In this document: in pieces, positions 7,119 to 14,115 of the stretch
Layout: the number at the start of each line of letters is the position of its first letter
How positions within the stretch are numbered: the stretch's first letter is position 1
Assembly (NCBI GenBank): GCA_035715725.1
Contig: DASTKT010000208.1
Location: forward strand, 1-29,054
Source of the DNA: JADGGV01 sp035715725
GTDB taxonomy: Bacteria > Gemmatimonadota > Gemmatimonadetes > Longimicrobiales > RSA9
DNA length: 29,054 nt
Direction: 5' to 3'
The notes under the pieces: model-generated
The model's database searches: none
What the model was told of the DNA's origin: nothing
Seen by the model: the letters and a program-made list of their open reading frames with translations, nothing else
Made by a program: the position numbers and the translations under genes

Positions 7119-8482
7119 CGCGCCTCCTCCACCACCGCCGGCGAGGCGATGATCCGGGTGATGCGGACGCCGAAGTTCTCGCCCAGCACGACGACCTCGC
7201 CCTCGGCGAAGCGGCGGTCGCCGATGAAGACGTCGACCGGCTCGCCGACGAGGCGCTCGAGCTGGACGACGGAGCCGCGGCCGAGCCCGAGGATCTCCTG
7301 GATGCTCAGGCTCGTCCGGCCGAGCTCGATGGCGACCGGGAGCGAGAGGCCGTACAGCGCGGTCAGCGGCAGGCCGGCAACGCCCTGCGCCGCGGGGTCG
7401 AGCGCGGCGAAGCCGGCGGCCTCCGCGGGCGCGTCCGGACCGAGCGTCGGTTCCGTGGTGCTCATCGGATTGAACCTCACTTGCGAGAGCGTCGGGCCGG
7501 TGTCGAGCCCGGTGGTCAGGGACTCCAGGATCTGCGCGCCGTAGTGGGCCCCGGCGCCGCCGACCTGGGCACGAAAGCGGGCCTGGCCGGCGACGAAGAC
7601 CGTCGCCGGCGTGCCGGCGGCGAGGCTGGTCGGGAGCACGGCGCCCGGGGTGAGCGCGAGCAGCGAGCGCAGCGGCACGGAGAACGTCGGCATGCGGACG
7701 GTCACGGGCACGCGCGCGCCGCGGAGCTGGTGGTCCGCGTGCAGCCGCTCGATCTCGCGCTCCCGCTCGCTCGCGACGACGGTCTGCCGCCGCTGCATCC
7801 CGGTGCCGGTGAAGAACTTCTCCAGAACGCTGAACGGGAGGCAGACGACGGCGACGCTGCGGCTGCCGCCGGCCACGACTTCGATGTTGCCGACCAGCAC
7901 CGGGTCTTCGCGGTTCGCGATCTGCAGCATCTCGGGGAGCGACTCGAAGCGGTCGAGCACCAGCTCGATCGGCACGTGGTCGCGCCAGACGTCGGTGAGC
8001 TGGAACGCGACCTGGTCGGCGGCCATGCGCACGAGCATCCGCTCCAGCGGCGTGAGCGCGCGATCCTGCGTCAGCGGCGCGCCGGAGCCGCCGAGCAGCC
8101 GCTCGACGACGAAGAACGCGAAGTCGCGGCCCAGGTCGATCACCGCCTGCTGCCCCGTGCCCTTCAGGTCGTAGACGTAGGAGCAGGACGGCATGGGGAG
8201 GGAGAGCACGAACTCGCCGTAGCTGAGGTGCTCGATCCCGGTCAGCGTCATCTCGACGCCGCCCCGCGACCGCCCCGTGAGCCACCCCTCCACGGACTTC
8301 GTCAGCAGACCGTACATCGCCTGCAACGTCCGCAGCCGATCCTTCGAGATCAGGTTCGGACGCTGGAAGTCGTAGGGGCGCGGCTCCGCCGCGGCGCCAT
8401 GGCCCGGCGCGGCCGGCGCGGGCGCCTGGCCGCCGCTGAAGAGGAGATCGATCTCCGGCTGGGGACGCGTCTCGCTCGTCAC
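7115..8482 (-). CDS. FliM-FliN fused flagellar switch protein
   Basis: A 455-residue frame. Residues 10-15 (EIDLLF) match the CheY-P-binding EIDALL motif of FliM. Residues about 45-235 are the CheC-like middle domain that contacts FliG, and about 245-330 the first SpoA domain. FliM would normally end near 335-339. The frame continues without a stop into a complete FliN (residues 340-455), with the second SpoA domain (LSLPVAIELGRTSLSIQEIL, GLGRGSVVQLERLVGEPVDV, then VVVLGENFGVRITRII). FliM/FliN form the C-ring that switches rotation. Start is GTG 8482, 4 nt after the fliL stop. The stop overlaps the fliO start. An internal ATG at 7465 with a GAGG box 9 nt upstream would make a free FliN of 116 residues. 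A missed stop through sequence error cannot be excluded. Confidence 0.9.
   Translation of the reverse strand: MTSETRPQPEIDLLFSGGQAPAPAAPGHGAAAEPRPYDFQRPNLISKDRLRTLQAMYGLLTKSVEGWLTGRSRGGVEMTLTGIEHLSYGEFVLSLPMPSCSYVYDLKGTGQQAVIDLGRDFAFFVVERLLGGSGAPLTQDRALTPLERMLVRMAADQVAFQLTDVWRDHVPIELVLDRFESLPEMLQIANREDPVLVGNIEVVAGGSRSVAVVCLPFSVLEKFFTGTGMQRRQTVVASEREREIERLHADHQLRGARVPVTVRMPTFSVPLRSLLALTPGAVLPTSLAAGTPATVFVAGQARFRAQVGGAGAHYGAQILESLTTGLDTGPTLSQVRFNPMSTTEPTLGPDAPAEAAGFAALDPAAQGVAGLPLTALYGLSLPVAIELGRTSLSIQEILGLGRGSVVQLERLVGEPVDVFIGDRRFAEGEVVVLGENFGVRITRIIASPAVVEEAR
7463..7478 (-). promoter_or_regulatory. Possible internal ribosome binding site for free FliN
   Basis: On the minus strand GAGG (7478-7475) precedes ATG (7465-7463) by 9 nt, exactly where FliN-like sequence begins (MSTTEPTLG). 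The distance and position suit re-initiation or internal initiation inside the fliM-fliN frame. Type III secretion SctQ proteins are known to make a C-terminal product this way. That it works here is inference. Confidence 0.4.
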
Positions 8483-8486
8483 GGCG

Positions 8487-8987
8487 CTATTGCAGCACGA
8501 ACTGCGGGAGGTAGATGGCGTGCAGGTCCGGCTTGCCGATCACGGCCGCCGCGCCGCGCCGCAGCTCCAGCTTCAGCGCCTCGCGGAACTTCAGGTCCGT
8601 CAGCTCATCGACCGTCTTGTTCCCCAGGATGCGCAGGAACGTGTCGCGGAGCTGCGCGTCCGAGTGCTTCAGCGCCTCCGCGTCCTCCGGCCGGTCGCCC
8701 TCCAGCGCCGCCGTGATGATCAGGAACCGCTGCCCCTTCGTGCCCGCCGGGTTCACCACCAGGTTCTCGAGCACGTACAGCGGCCGCGCCTCGCCCTCCT
8801 TCTCCTTCGACTTCTTCTCCGACTTCGCGCCCGCCGCCTCCACGCTCGGCGGCGCCGTCAGCATGCTGAGCCCGACGAAACCGGCTCCGGCGCCCGCCGC
8901 CACCCCGACCACGAGGGCGATGATCGCCGGCACCTTGCTCTTCGGGGGGGACGCCGCCTCCCCCTGCGGGACCTCGACCTCGCTCAA
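8487..8987 (-). CDS. fliL: FliL, stator-associated basal body protein
   Basis: A 166-residue protein with one membrane helix at about 20-42, a Lys/Glu-rich stretch (SEKKSKEKEGE, 56-66) and a periplasmic FliL domain starting YVLENLVVNPAGTKGQRFLI and ending HAIYLPQFVLQ. FliL associates with the stators at the basal body. The start chosen is TTG 8987 because a near-perfect Shine-Dalgarno AAGGAGGAGG (9000-8991) lies just upstream. The frame stays open upstream to 9083 but that stretch (Arg-rich) does not look like FliL. It is the first gene after the 342-bp break behind flgE. Confidence 0.88.
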   Translation of the reverse strand: MSEVEVPQGEAASPPKSKVPAIIALVVGVAAGAGAGFVGLSMLTAPPSVEAAGAKSEKKSKEKEGEARPLYVLENLVVNPAGTKGQRFLIITAALEGDRPEDAEALKHSDAQLRDTFLRILGNKTVDELTDLKFREALKLELRRGAAAVIGKPDLHAIYLPQFVLQ

Positions 8988-9000
8988 AGGCCTCCTCCTT
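8985..9000 (-). promoter_or_regulatory. Strong ribosome binding site with TTG start of fliL
   Basis: AAGGAGGAGG followed after 3 nt by TTG. It is the strongest Shine-Dalgarno in the block and decides the rare TTG start, consistent with fresh ribosome loading at the head of a second transcription unit. Confidence 0.7.
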
Positions 9001-9194
9001 CGCGCGGCACCGCGCACCGACCGGTTGTCTGCGTTGAGGAGCCGAACGTCTGACGCGATGCGGCTCGCCCCCCTCATAGGCACGCCGCATACCAGCCCGC
9101 GGCGCCCGGAAGGAAACGGACAAGTGACGGATTATCAGCGAGATACGACGATGCGCCCGGGAAGGTGGGGCGCGCCGGGACGGCGGCGAAAGCG

Positions 9195-9221
9195 GCCGCC
9201 CGGCAGGATCTGCCGGGCGGC
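9195..9221 (-). terminator. Perfect 12-bp hairpin, dispersed element copy 1
   Basis: GCCGCCCGGCAG - GAT - CTGCCGGGCGGC is a perfect inverted repeat. Downstream on the minus strand is only a short T run (CTTT), so as an intrinsic terminator it is weak in T but strong in stem. The core GGCAGGATCTGCC and flanking AAAGCGG and ATTGCCG recur at 20375-20431. Confidence 0.55.
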
Positions 9222-9245
9222 GAGCGGCGAAGATTGCCGTGCAGC

Positions 9246-9285
9246 GGAGTGGGAGAGTGGGGGAGCGGGCGAGTGGGGGAGCGCA
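9246..9285 (+). repeat. 8-bp G-rich tandem repeat, five units
   Basis: Five units of pattern NGAGYGGG run from 9246 to 9285, the last imperfect. Inverted copies follow at about 9297-9318. It is the same unit that sits inside the fliO-fliP gene (6791-6822). The G-rich strand fits a G-quadruplex pattern. Confidence 0.7.
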
Positions 9286-9306
9286 GCGTCTCGCGCTCCT
9301 CCACTC
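9271..9306. terminator. 14-bp inverted repeat just after flgE
   Basis: Arms GAGTGGGGGAGCGC (9271-9284) and GCGCTCCTCCACTC (9293-9306) pair with one exception around an 8-nt loop. It starts 24 bp after the flgE stop and lacks a T run, so it could terminate transcription or protect the 3' end of the hook mRNA. Confidence 0.45.
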
Positions 9307-9329
9307 CCCCACGCTCCCCTCTGCCAGGA

Positions 9330-10616
9330 TTACCGCTTCAGGTTGACCAGCTCCTGGAGCATCTCGTCGGACGCCGTGATCACGCGGGCGTTCGACTGGA
9401 AGCCGCGCTGCGCGGTGATCATGTTCGTGAACTCCTGGGCGAGGTCGACGTTGGACATCTCGAGCGCGCCGGACGTCACGGTCGACTGGCTGCCCTCGGC
9501 GGCGTACCCGAGGACGGGGGCGCCGGAGTTCGCGGAGACCGTGTACATGTTGTTGCCGGTGCGGACGAGGCCGGCGGGGTTGTTGAAGTCGGCGAGCACG
9601 ATCTGGCCGAGCGTCTGGGTGACGCCGTTCGTGAAGGCGCCGGTGATGGTGCCGGTCTGGTCGATGGAGATGCGCTCGAGCAGGCCCATGGTGTAGCCGT
9701 CCTGCTCGCGCAGCACGGCGGTGGACGGGGCGGCGAACTGGGAGAGCCCGTTGATCTCGCCGTCGGCGCCGAAGTCGATCTTGATGGCCTGCGTCGCGCC
9801 GATGCCGTCGGGCGTGAAGACGAAGTCGGCGGGCGGCGTGGCGAGGTTCAGGCTGCCGTCGGCGTTGAACGTCAGCGTGCCGGTGTCGCCGGTGGGCGCG
9901 GCGGCGGAGCCGTCCAGCCCGCTGGCGGTGATCGCATAGTCCCAGGTGTTGTCGGCGGTCTTCGTGAACGTGATCGTCAGGTCGTGCTTGGCGCCCTGGG
10001 AATCGTAGACGCTGATGGCGGTCTGGCGCTGCCCGGCGGCGGTCGTCGGATCCGTCGCGTCGTAGACGGGCGCGTCGGCGCGCAGGTTCCCGCCGATGTT
10101 CACGCCCGTGGTGGCCTGGGCCTGGGCCTTCTGCCCGAACGGGAGCGTGATGTCCTTGATCGAGTCCGAGAGCACGCCGTTCGTGGCCATGCGGCCCTGG
10201 ACGACGAAGCCGTTCGTCGCGGACACCAGCCGGCCGCCGGCCTCGAGCTGGAAGTTGCCGGAGCGCGTGTAGTAACGTTGGCTGCCGTCGGAGACGACGA
10301 AGAACGAGTCGCCCTGGATGGCCAGGTCGGTGACGATCCCCGTGTTCTCGAGGTTGCCCTGCGTGAACTGGAGGTCGATGCTGCCGATGTTCATGCCCAG
10401 GCCGACCTGCACCGGGTTCGTGCCGCCCTGCACGTCGGCATCCGAGCCGGACGGCTTGCTGGCGCCCTGGACGAGCTGCGCGAACGCCTCCTTGAACGTG
10501 ACGCGGCTCGACTTGAAGCCGACGGTGTTCACGTTGGCGATGTTGTTGCCGATCACGTCCAGCTTGACCTGGTGGTTGCGCAGGCCCGAGACGCCGGCGT
10601 AGAGCGAACGCATCAT
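9330..10616 (-). CDS. flgE: FlgE, flagellar hook protein
   Basis: A 428-residue protein with the rod/hook family N-terminus (SLYAGVSGLRNHQVKLDVIG, then NNIANVNTVGFKSSRVTF), a middle domain rich in Thr/Asp/Gly, and the C-terminal helix (SNVDLAQEFTNMITAQRGFQ, then ASDEMLQELVNLKR). It polymerises into the hook, the universal joint between rod and filament, after export by the type III apparatus and capping by FlgD. Two adjacent ATGs (10616 and 10613) could start it. GAGGAG lies 8 nt upstream of the first. The gene follows flgD by 15 nt. Confidence 0.96.
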   Translation of the reverse strand: MMRSLYAGVSGLRNHQVKLDVIGNNIANVNTVGFKSSRVTFKEAFAQLVQGASKPSGSDADVQGGTNPVQVGLGMNIGSIDLQFTQGNLENTGIVTDLAIQGDSFFVVSDGSQRYYTRSGNFQLEAGGRLVSATNGFVVQGRMATNGVLSDSIKDITLPFGQKAQAQATTGVNIGGNLRADAPVYDATDPTTAAGQRQTAISVYDSQGAKHDLTITFTKTADNTWDYAITASGLDGSAAAPTGDTGTLTFNADGSLNLATPPADFVFTPDGIGATQAIKIDFGADGEINGLSQFAAPSTAVLREQDGYTMGLLERISIDQTGTITGAFTNGVTQTLGQIVLADFNNPAGLVRTGNNMYTVSANSGAPVLGYAAEGSQSTVTSGALEMSNVDLAQEFTNMITAQRGFQSNARVITASDEMLQELVNLKR

Positions 10617-10631
10617 GGTGGGCTCTCCTCG

Positions 10632-11339
10632 TCAGTTGGCGATCTGGACGACCGCGCTCATGGGAATCTCCATCGGGCCGGCCAGCAGGACGGGCCCATC
10701 GGTGCCGTAGCGGACGCCATCGACGCGGGCGACGCTGTAGGGGGTCACGTCCACGGCCTTGCCGGCCGCGTCCGCGGCCTCGACGACGTACGTGTACTTC
10801 CCCGGCGGCAGCGTGGCGGCCGGGTCGAGCGCGAGGGTCTGGCGGCCGGCCGCGGACGCCGAGAGGCTCTGCGTCAGGACTTCATGGCCGGCGGCATCGA
10901 AGACGTGGAGCTGGCCGGCCGCGGCGTCCGCCGCCAGGTCGAACGCCACGGTCGGCGCGCTCCCGCTCCCCACCGCGATCTCGTTCCCCTGCGTGACCAC
11001 GGTGCGGCCGAGCGCGGAGACCGCGGCCGACGAGTTCATCCCGCCCGCCAGCGCCTGCAAGAGCTGCGTCTGCGTCGTCGTCGCATCGGTCTGCGCCTTG
11101 ATCTGGTCGCCGAGCTGCACGAGCTGCTCGAGCGAGGAGAACTGCGCGAGCTGCGCGGCGAACTCGTCCGGCTTCGACGGGTCCATCGGGTCCTGGCTGC
11201 GCATCTGCGCGACGAGCAGCTGGAGGAACTGGTCCTTGCCGAGCTTCCCGCCGGGCGGCGCCGGCGCGGCCGCCGCCGTGTCCGTGCCGGTGCCGGTCGT
11301 CTGGGCCCACGGGCTGCCCCAGATCGGGGTCGTACTCAC
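10632..11339 (-). CDS. flgD: FlgD, hook cap / hook assembly scaffold
   Basis: A 235-residue protein with the FlgD N-terminal motif LGKDQFLQLLVAQMRSQDPM at about residues 33-52, then a Gln/Thr-rich helical stretch (LVQLGDQIKAQTDATTTQTQ) and a C-terminal beta-rich domain (LPPGKYTYVVEAADAAGKAV). FlgD caps the growing hook so that FlgE subunits fold in place, and is then replaced. GTG 11339 overlaps the fliK stop (GTGA), so it is translated together with fliK. Confidence 0.94.
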   Translation of the reverse strand: MSTTPIWGSPWAQTTGTGTDTAAAAPAPPGGKLGKDQFLQLLVAQMRSQDPMDPSKPDEFAAQLAQFSSLEQLVQLGDQIKAQTDATTTQTQLLQALAGGMNSSAAVSALGRTVVTQGNEIAVGSGSAPTVAFDLAADAAAGQLHVFDAAGHEVLTQSLSASAAGRQTLALDPAATLPPGKYTYVVEAADAAGKAVDVTPYSVARVDGVRYGTDGPVLLAGPMEIPMSAVVQIAN

Positions 11340-13078
11340 GCGTCCTCCCTTCTCCGCTCCCGCCGGGAGCGCTGTCTCTGAGGTTCGCCCTCGCGCGGCT
11401 GCCCGCCGGGTTGCTGCCCGGGGTGCCGCTCACCGTGCGGGCGGGCATCGGAGCCGGACTGCGCGAGCGTCGGCGCCGCGATCGTTTCGGCCGCCGCTCG
11501 TGCGGCCATCCCCGTAGTCGTCGTCGCGCTCGCCGCCGGCGAGCGGACCTCCAGCGACGCGGGCTCGAGCCCGCGTCGCGCCAACGCATGCTGCAGCTCG
11601 CCGAGGCGCGGCGTCAGCCGGTCGGCCGACGCGCGGTCGGCCAGGTCGATCGTCGCTTCCACGGACGGGCCTCGCAGGCTCACCCGGATGCTCCCCGCGC
11701 CGTCGCCATCGCCGTCCAGGTGCAGCAGCACCCGCGAGAGCGGCCGCAGCTCCGCGCCCTGCTGCGCCTCCAGGACCCGCCCGACGCGGGCGGCGACGTC
11801 CGGGCCGGCCGCGCCGGGCGCCGGACGCGGCGACGCGGTCTCGCGCTGCGCGGTGGCGCCCTCCGCCGGAGCGGCGAACTGGCCGCCGGCGCCGGTCGCG
11901 GCGCCGGCCGGCGTGCCGCGATCGTCGGCCGGCCGCCGGTCCGCGTCCCGGCCGCCGGCGCCGGAACGGCCGCCCGCGTGGCCGGTGTCCACGGCGTTCC
12001 AGCCGGCTTCCTTCCCGGCGACGGGCGTGGTTGCCGGCGCCGCGTCGGCCTGGGCGTGTCCCTTGCCCCGGGCGACGTCGGCTGCGCCGGACTCCGGCGC
12101 CACCGCCGCGCCCGGCCGTGCCACCGGCGCGACCGCGGCCACGCTCGCCACGCTGGCGACGGGCGCGATGCCCGCCACCGGCGCCGGCGCGGCGACCGCC
12201 GCGACCGCCGCCGGCGCCGCGGTGCCGTTCCGCCCGAAGGCGGGTGCGACCTCCAGCCGGACCGCGCGGACCGCCTCGCCGATTCCGCGCGGCAGCTCGA
12301 GGTGTCCGGGGTCGCGCGCGCCCAGCGTGTGCAGCCCTTCCTCGGCGGCCACCTGCGCCAGCAGCCGGAACGCCTCCGGATCGTCGTACGAGCCGTCCAC
12401 CGTGACATCCACGGCCCGGCCGAGCGTGTGCTGCGAGTGGCGTGTCCAGGTCACCACGGCGCCCGGTCGCGAGCGCCCCTGCTCGTAGAGCTGGTCCTGC
12501 CGCTCCTGGCTGCGGACGCCCTCGACCACGGCCACGTCCCGGCCATACTCGTCGCGCATCCGCGAGACGACGCGGGCGAGACGCGCCTGCAGCGTCGGGT
12601 CGAGGCCCGCGGCCGTGGCCGCGGCGCCGGCCGCCGCCTTCGCCTCGGCGGCCGCCGCCTTCGCCGTCTCCTTGCCCGGGGCGCCGGCCGTCGCCTCCGC
12701 GAGCGCGTCCGCGGCGACCCCGCCCGCGGCCTGCGCGGCGCCGGCGGCGTCCGTGCCGAGCGCTCCGGTCGCGGAAGCCTGCAGCCCGCCGGCATCGCCG
12801 GAGGCGCCGGCGGCCGCATCCGCGCCGGCCGCGGCATCCTCCGTCTCCGCGGCGCCGCCCTCGGCGGATGCCGCGGGCGCGGCGGGCGCCGGCTGGACCG
12901 CCGCCGGCGGCAGCAGCGCACCGAGTGCCGCGGCCAGCGCGGCGCCGAACGGGTCGGTCGACGGGTCGGCGGCGTGAGCGGCGGACGCGCGCGACTGCGC
13001 CTCCGCCCGGCCGGACCGCGCGGTGTCGGCGCCGGCCGCCACGCGGCCGAGCAGCCCCGAGAGCGCATTCGAGATCAT
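11336..13078 (-). CDS. fliK: FliK-like hook-length protein with internal peptidase M15 domain
   Basis: A 580-residue protein with three parts. Residues 1-157 are Ala/Pro/Gly-rich, as in many FliK ruler regions. Residues about 158-265 form a peptidase M15 (VanY / L-Ala-D-Glu endopeptidase type) domain: VVEGVRSQERQDQLYEQGR at 184-202, the zinc-site motif SQHTLGRAVD with H217 and D224 seven apart, and DPGHLEL with H259 and D256, the latter at the catalytic position (D three before H). Residues about 270-430 are low-complexity Ala/Pro/Gly. Residues about 445-515 are the FliK C-terminal domain (PLSRVLLHLDGDGDGAGSIR and LTPRLGELQHALARRGLEPA) that contacts FlhB to switch export. The last 60 residues are Arg/Gln-rich. 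The ATG at 13078 overlaps the stop of the MotE-like gene and the end overlaps flgD. A zinc peptidoglycan peptidase inside FliK is not a standard arrangement. Confidence 0.87.
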   Translation of the reverse strand: MISNALSGLLGRVAAGADTARSGRAEAQSRASAAHAADPSTDPFGAALAAALGALLPPAAVQPAPAAPAASAEGGAAETEDAAAGADAAAGASGDAGGLQASATGALGTDAAGAAQAAGGVAADALAEATAGAPGKETAKAAAAEAKAAAGAAATAAGLDPTLQARLARVVSRMRDEYGRDVAVVEGVRSQERQDQLYEQGRSRPGAVVTWTRHSQHTLGRAVDVTVDGSYDDPEAFRLLAQVAAEEGLHTLGARDPGHLELPRGIGEAVRAVRLEVAPAFGRNGTAAPAAVAAVAAPAPVAGIAPVASVASVAAVAPVARPGAAVAPESGAADVARGKGHAQADAAPATTPVAGKEAGWNAVDTGHAGGRSGAGGRDADRRPADDRGTPAGAATGAGGQFAAPAEGATAQRETASPRPAPGAAGPDVAARVGRVLEAQQGAELRPLSRVLLHLDGDGDGAGSIRVSLRGPSVEATIDLADRASADRLTPRLGELQHALARRGLEPASLEVRSPAASATTTTGMAARAAAETIAAPTLAQSGSDARPHGERHPGQQPGGQPREGEPQRQRSRRERRREDA

Positions 13079-13635
13079 GTTCCCCCCTGGGATCCCGCCA
13101 TCACCGAGCGGGTCAGGCCGGCGGCGCGCTCCGGCGGGAAGCTCGCCAGGATCGCCGCGGCCTTGCGGTCCGAGATGTAGCGGAGCACGGCCTCGACCTG
13201 GTGGTCGTCGAGCTGCTGCAGCACGCGCGCGGCCTGGGCCGGCGGCATCGCGGCGAAGATCTTGGCGAGGCGCTGGGGCCCGCGGCCGTCGGCGGCGGCG
13301 GCCGGCGCAGCGGGGGCCGCGGGTACGGGCGCCGCGGGCGCGGAACCGGCCTCGGAACCCGTCGGCGCCGGGTCGGCGGCGGCGGCGGGCGCGGGCGGGT
13401 CCGTCGTGGCGGCAGCCGGAGCGGCCGTGGCCGGCGCGCCGGCGGGGTGCGGCACGGAGTCCGCGGCGCCCGGCGCCGGCTTCGCGGCTGCGGCGCCGGC
13501 GGCCGGCGCGGCCGCGGAGGGCGCTCCCGCCTTCCCGCCCGCCGGCGCGTCCTTCCGGAGCATGTAGGCGGCCCCGACGCCGCCGCCGCTGCCGAGCAGC
13601 AGCCCGGCCACGGCGAAGATGATGATCCGCTTCAT
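13075..13635 (-). CDS. MotE-like flagellar protein with MgtE_N-type domain
   Basis: A 186-residue protein with an N-terminal membrane anchor (RIIIFAVAGLLLGSGGGVGA, residues 3-22), a long Ala/Pro spacer (about 30-115) and a C-terminal domain (about 120-180) of the MgtE_N/FliG-like helical repeat type (LAKIFAAMPPAQAARVLQQL, then DDHQVEAVLRYISDRKAAAI). Such proteins commonly sit between fliJ and fliK. In some bacteria the equivalent, MotE, acts as a chaperone for motor proteins, but its role here is inferred from place and domain only. The ATG at 13635 and the stop at 13075 each overlap the neighbouring gene (ATGA). Confidence 0.78.
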   Translation of the reverse strand: MKRIIIFAVAGLLLGSGGGVGAAYMLRKDAPAGGKAGAPSAAAPAAGAAAAKPAPGAADSVPHPAGAPATAAPAAATTDPPAPAAAADPAPTGSEAGSAPAAPVPAAPAAPAAAADGRGPQRLAKIFAAMPPAQAARVLQQLDDHQVEAVLRYISDRKAAAILASFPPERAAGLTRSVMAGSQGGT

Positions 13636-14099
13636 TGGCTCTCCTGCGCCGGCAGGCCGGCGCCGCGGGTGTGGCGCGTGAGCGCGATCTCGTCCATCAG
13701 CTTCCGCTCCGCCTCGCGCTGCCCGGCGGACCAGGCCACGAGCTGGCGGGACCGGAGCTCGCTCAGGAGCTGGCGCTCGCGCACCGCGGCGGCGAGCTGC
13801 TGGAACTCGGTGTCGACCCTGGCGTCGGCGGCCTCGCGCGCGCTGGCGGCGGTCTCCAGCCGCTCCTGCAGCAGCGCGACGATGTGCGCCAGGTTCTGGA
13901 GCTGGCCGGCCGGGCCGGCCGAGCCGTGGGCCTCCGCCATCCGGTCGAGGCCGGCGGCGTGCACGGCGCTCATGGCGTCGTGAACGCGCCGCGCCTCGTC
14001 CGCGTCCTCCCGCGCCGCGGCCAGGCGCCGCGCCACCTCGCGCTCGCGCCACTGGCGCAGCTCGAGGATCTTCTGCAGCCGGAACTTGAAGCCGTCCAT
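13632..14099 (-). CDS. fliJ: FliJ, export chaperone escort / ATPase central stalk
   Basis: A 155-residue, highly charged, almost entirely helical protein, expected to form the two-stranded coiled coil of FliJ, which sits in the FliI ATPase ring and touches FlhA. The N-terminus DGFKFRLQKILELRQWRERE is the family signature. The ATG at 14099 is preferred because the family motif begins at once. An in-frame GTG at 14105, 10 nt after the fliI stop, would add two residues. The end overlaps the MotE-like gene. Confidence 0.9.
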   Translation of the reverse strand: MDGFKFRLQKILELRQWREREVARRLAAAREDADEARRVHDAMSAVHAAGLDRMAEAHGSAGPAGQLQNLAHIVALLQERLETAASAREAADARVDTEFQQLAAAVRERQLLSELRSRQLVAWSAGQREAERKLMDEIALTRHTRGAGLPAQESQ

Positions 14100-14115
14100 G
14101 AGCACGTTCTCGGGG

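Larger units (their letters stand above)
8988..9329. other. Intergenic region between flgE and fliL
   Basis: No convincing gene lies in these 342 bp. Reading away from flgE it holds an inverted repeat built from 8-bp G-rich units (9271-9306), the rest of that repeat tract (9246-9285), a perfect 12-bp hairpin (9195-9221), then unremarkable sequence up to the fliL ribosome site. A weak sigma-54-like match (GG-N10-GC) lies at 9080-9094. The layout suggests termination or attenuation after flgE and a possible separate start for fliL and the export genes. Confidence 0.6.

Noticed and set aside
9080..9094. Sigma-54 promoter for fliL (TGGTATGCGGCGTGC on the minus strand)
   Set aside because: GG-N10-GC spacing fits, but the rest of both boxes is poor, and such spacing is common by chance in this GC-rich DNA. 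Not listed as a feature.
9165..11381. A 738-codon plus-strand frame opposite flgE and flgD
   Set aside because: Antisense to two well-recognised genes, with Gly/Arg/Asp/Val-biased composition and no motifs.
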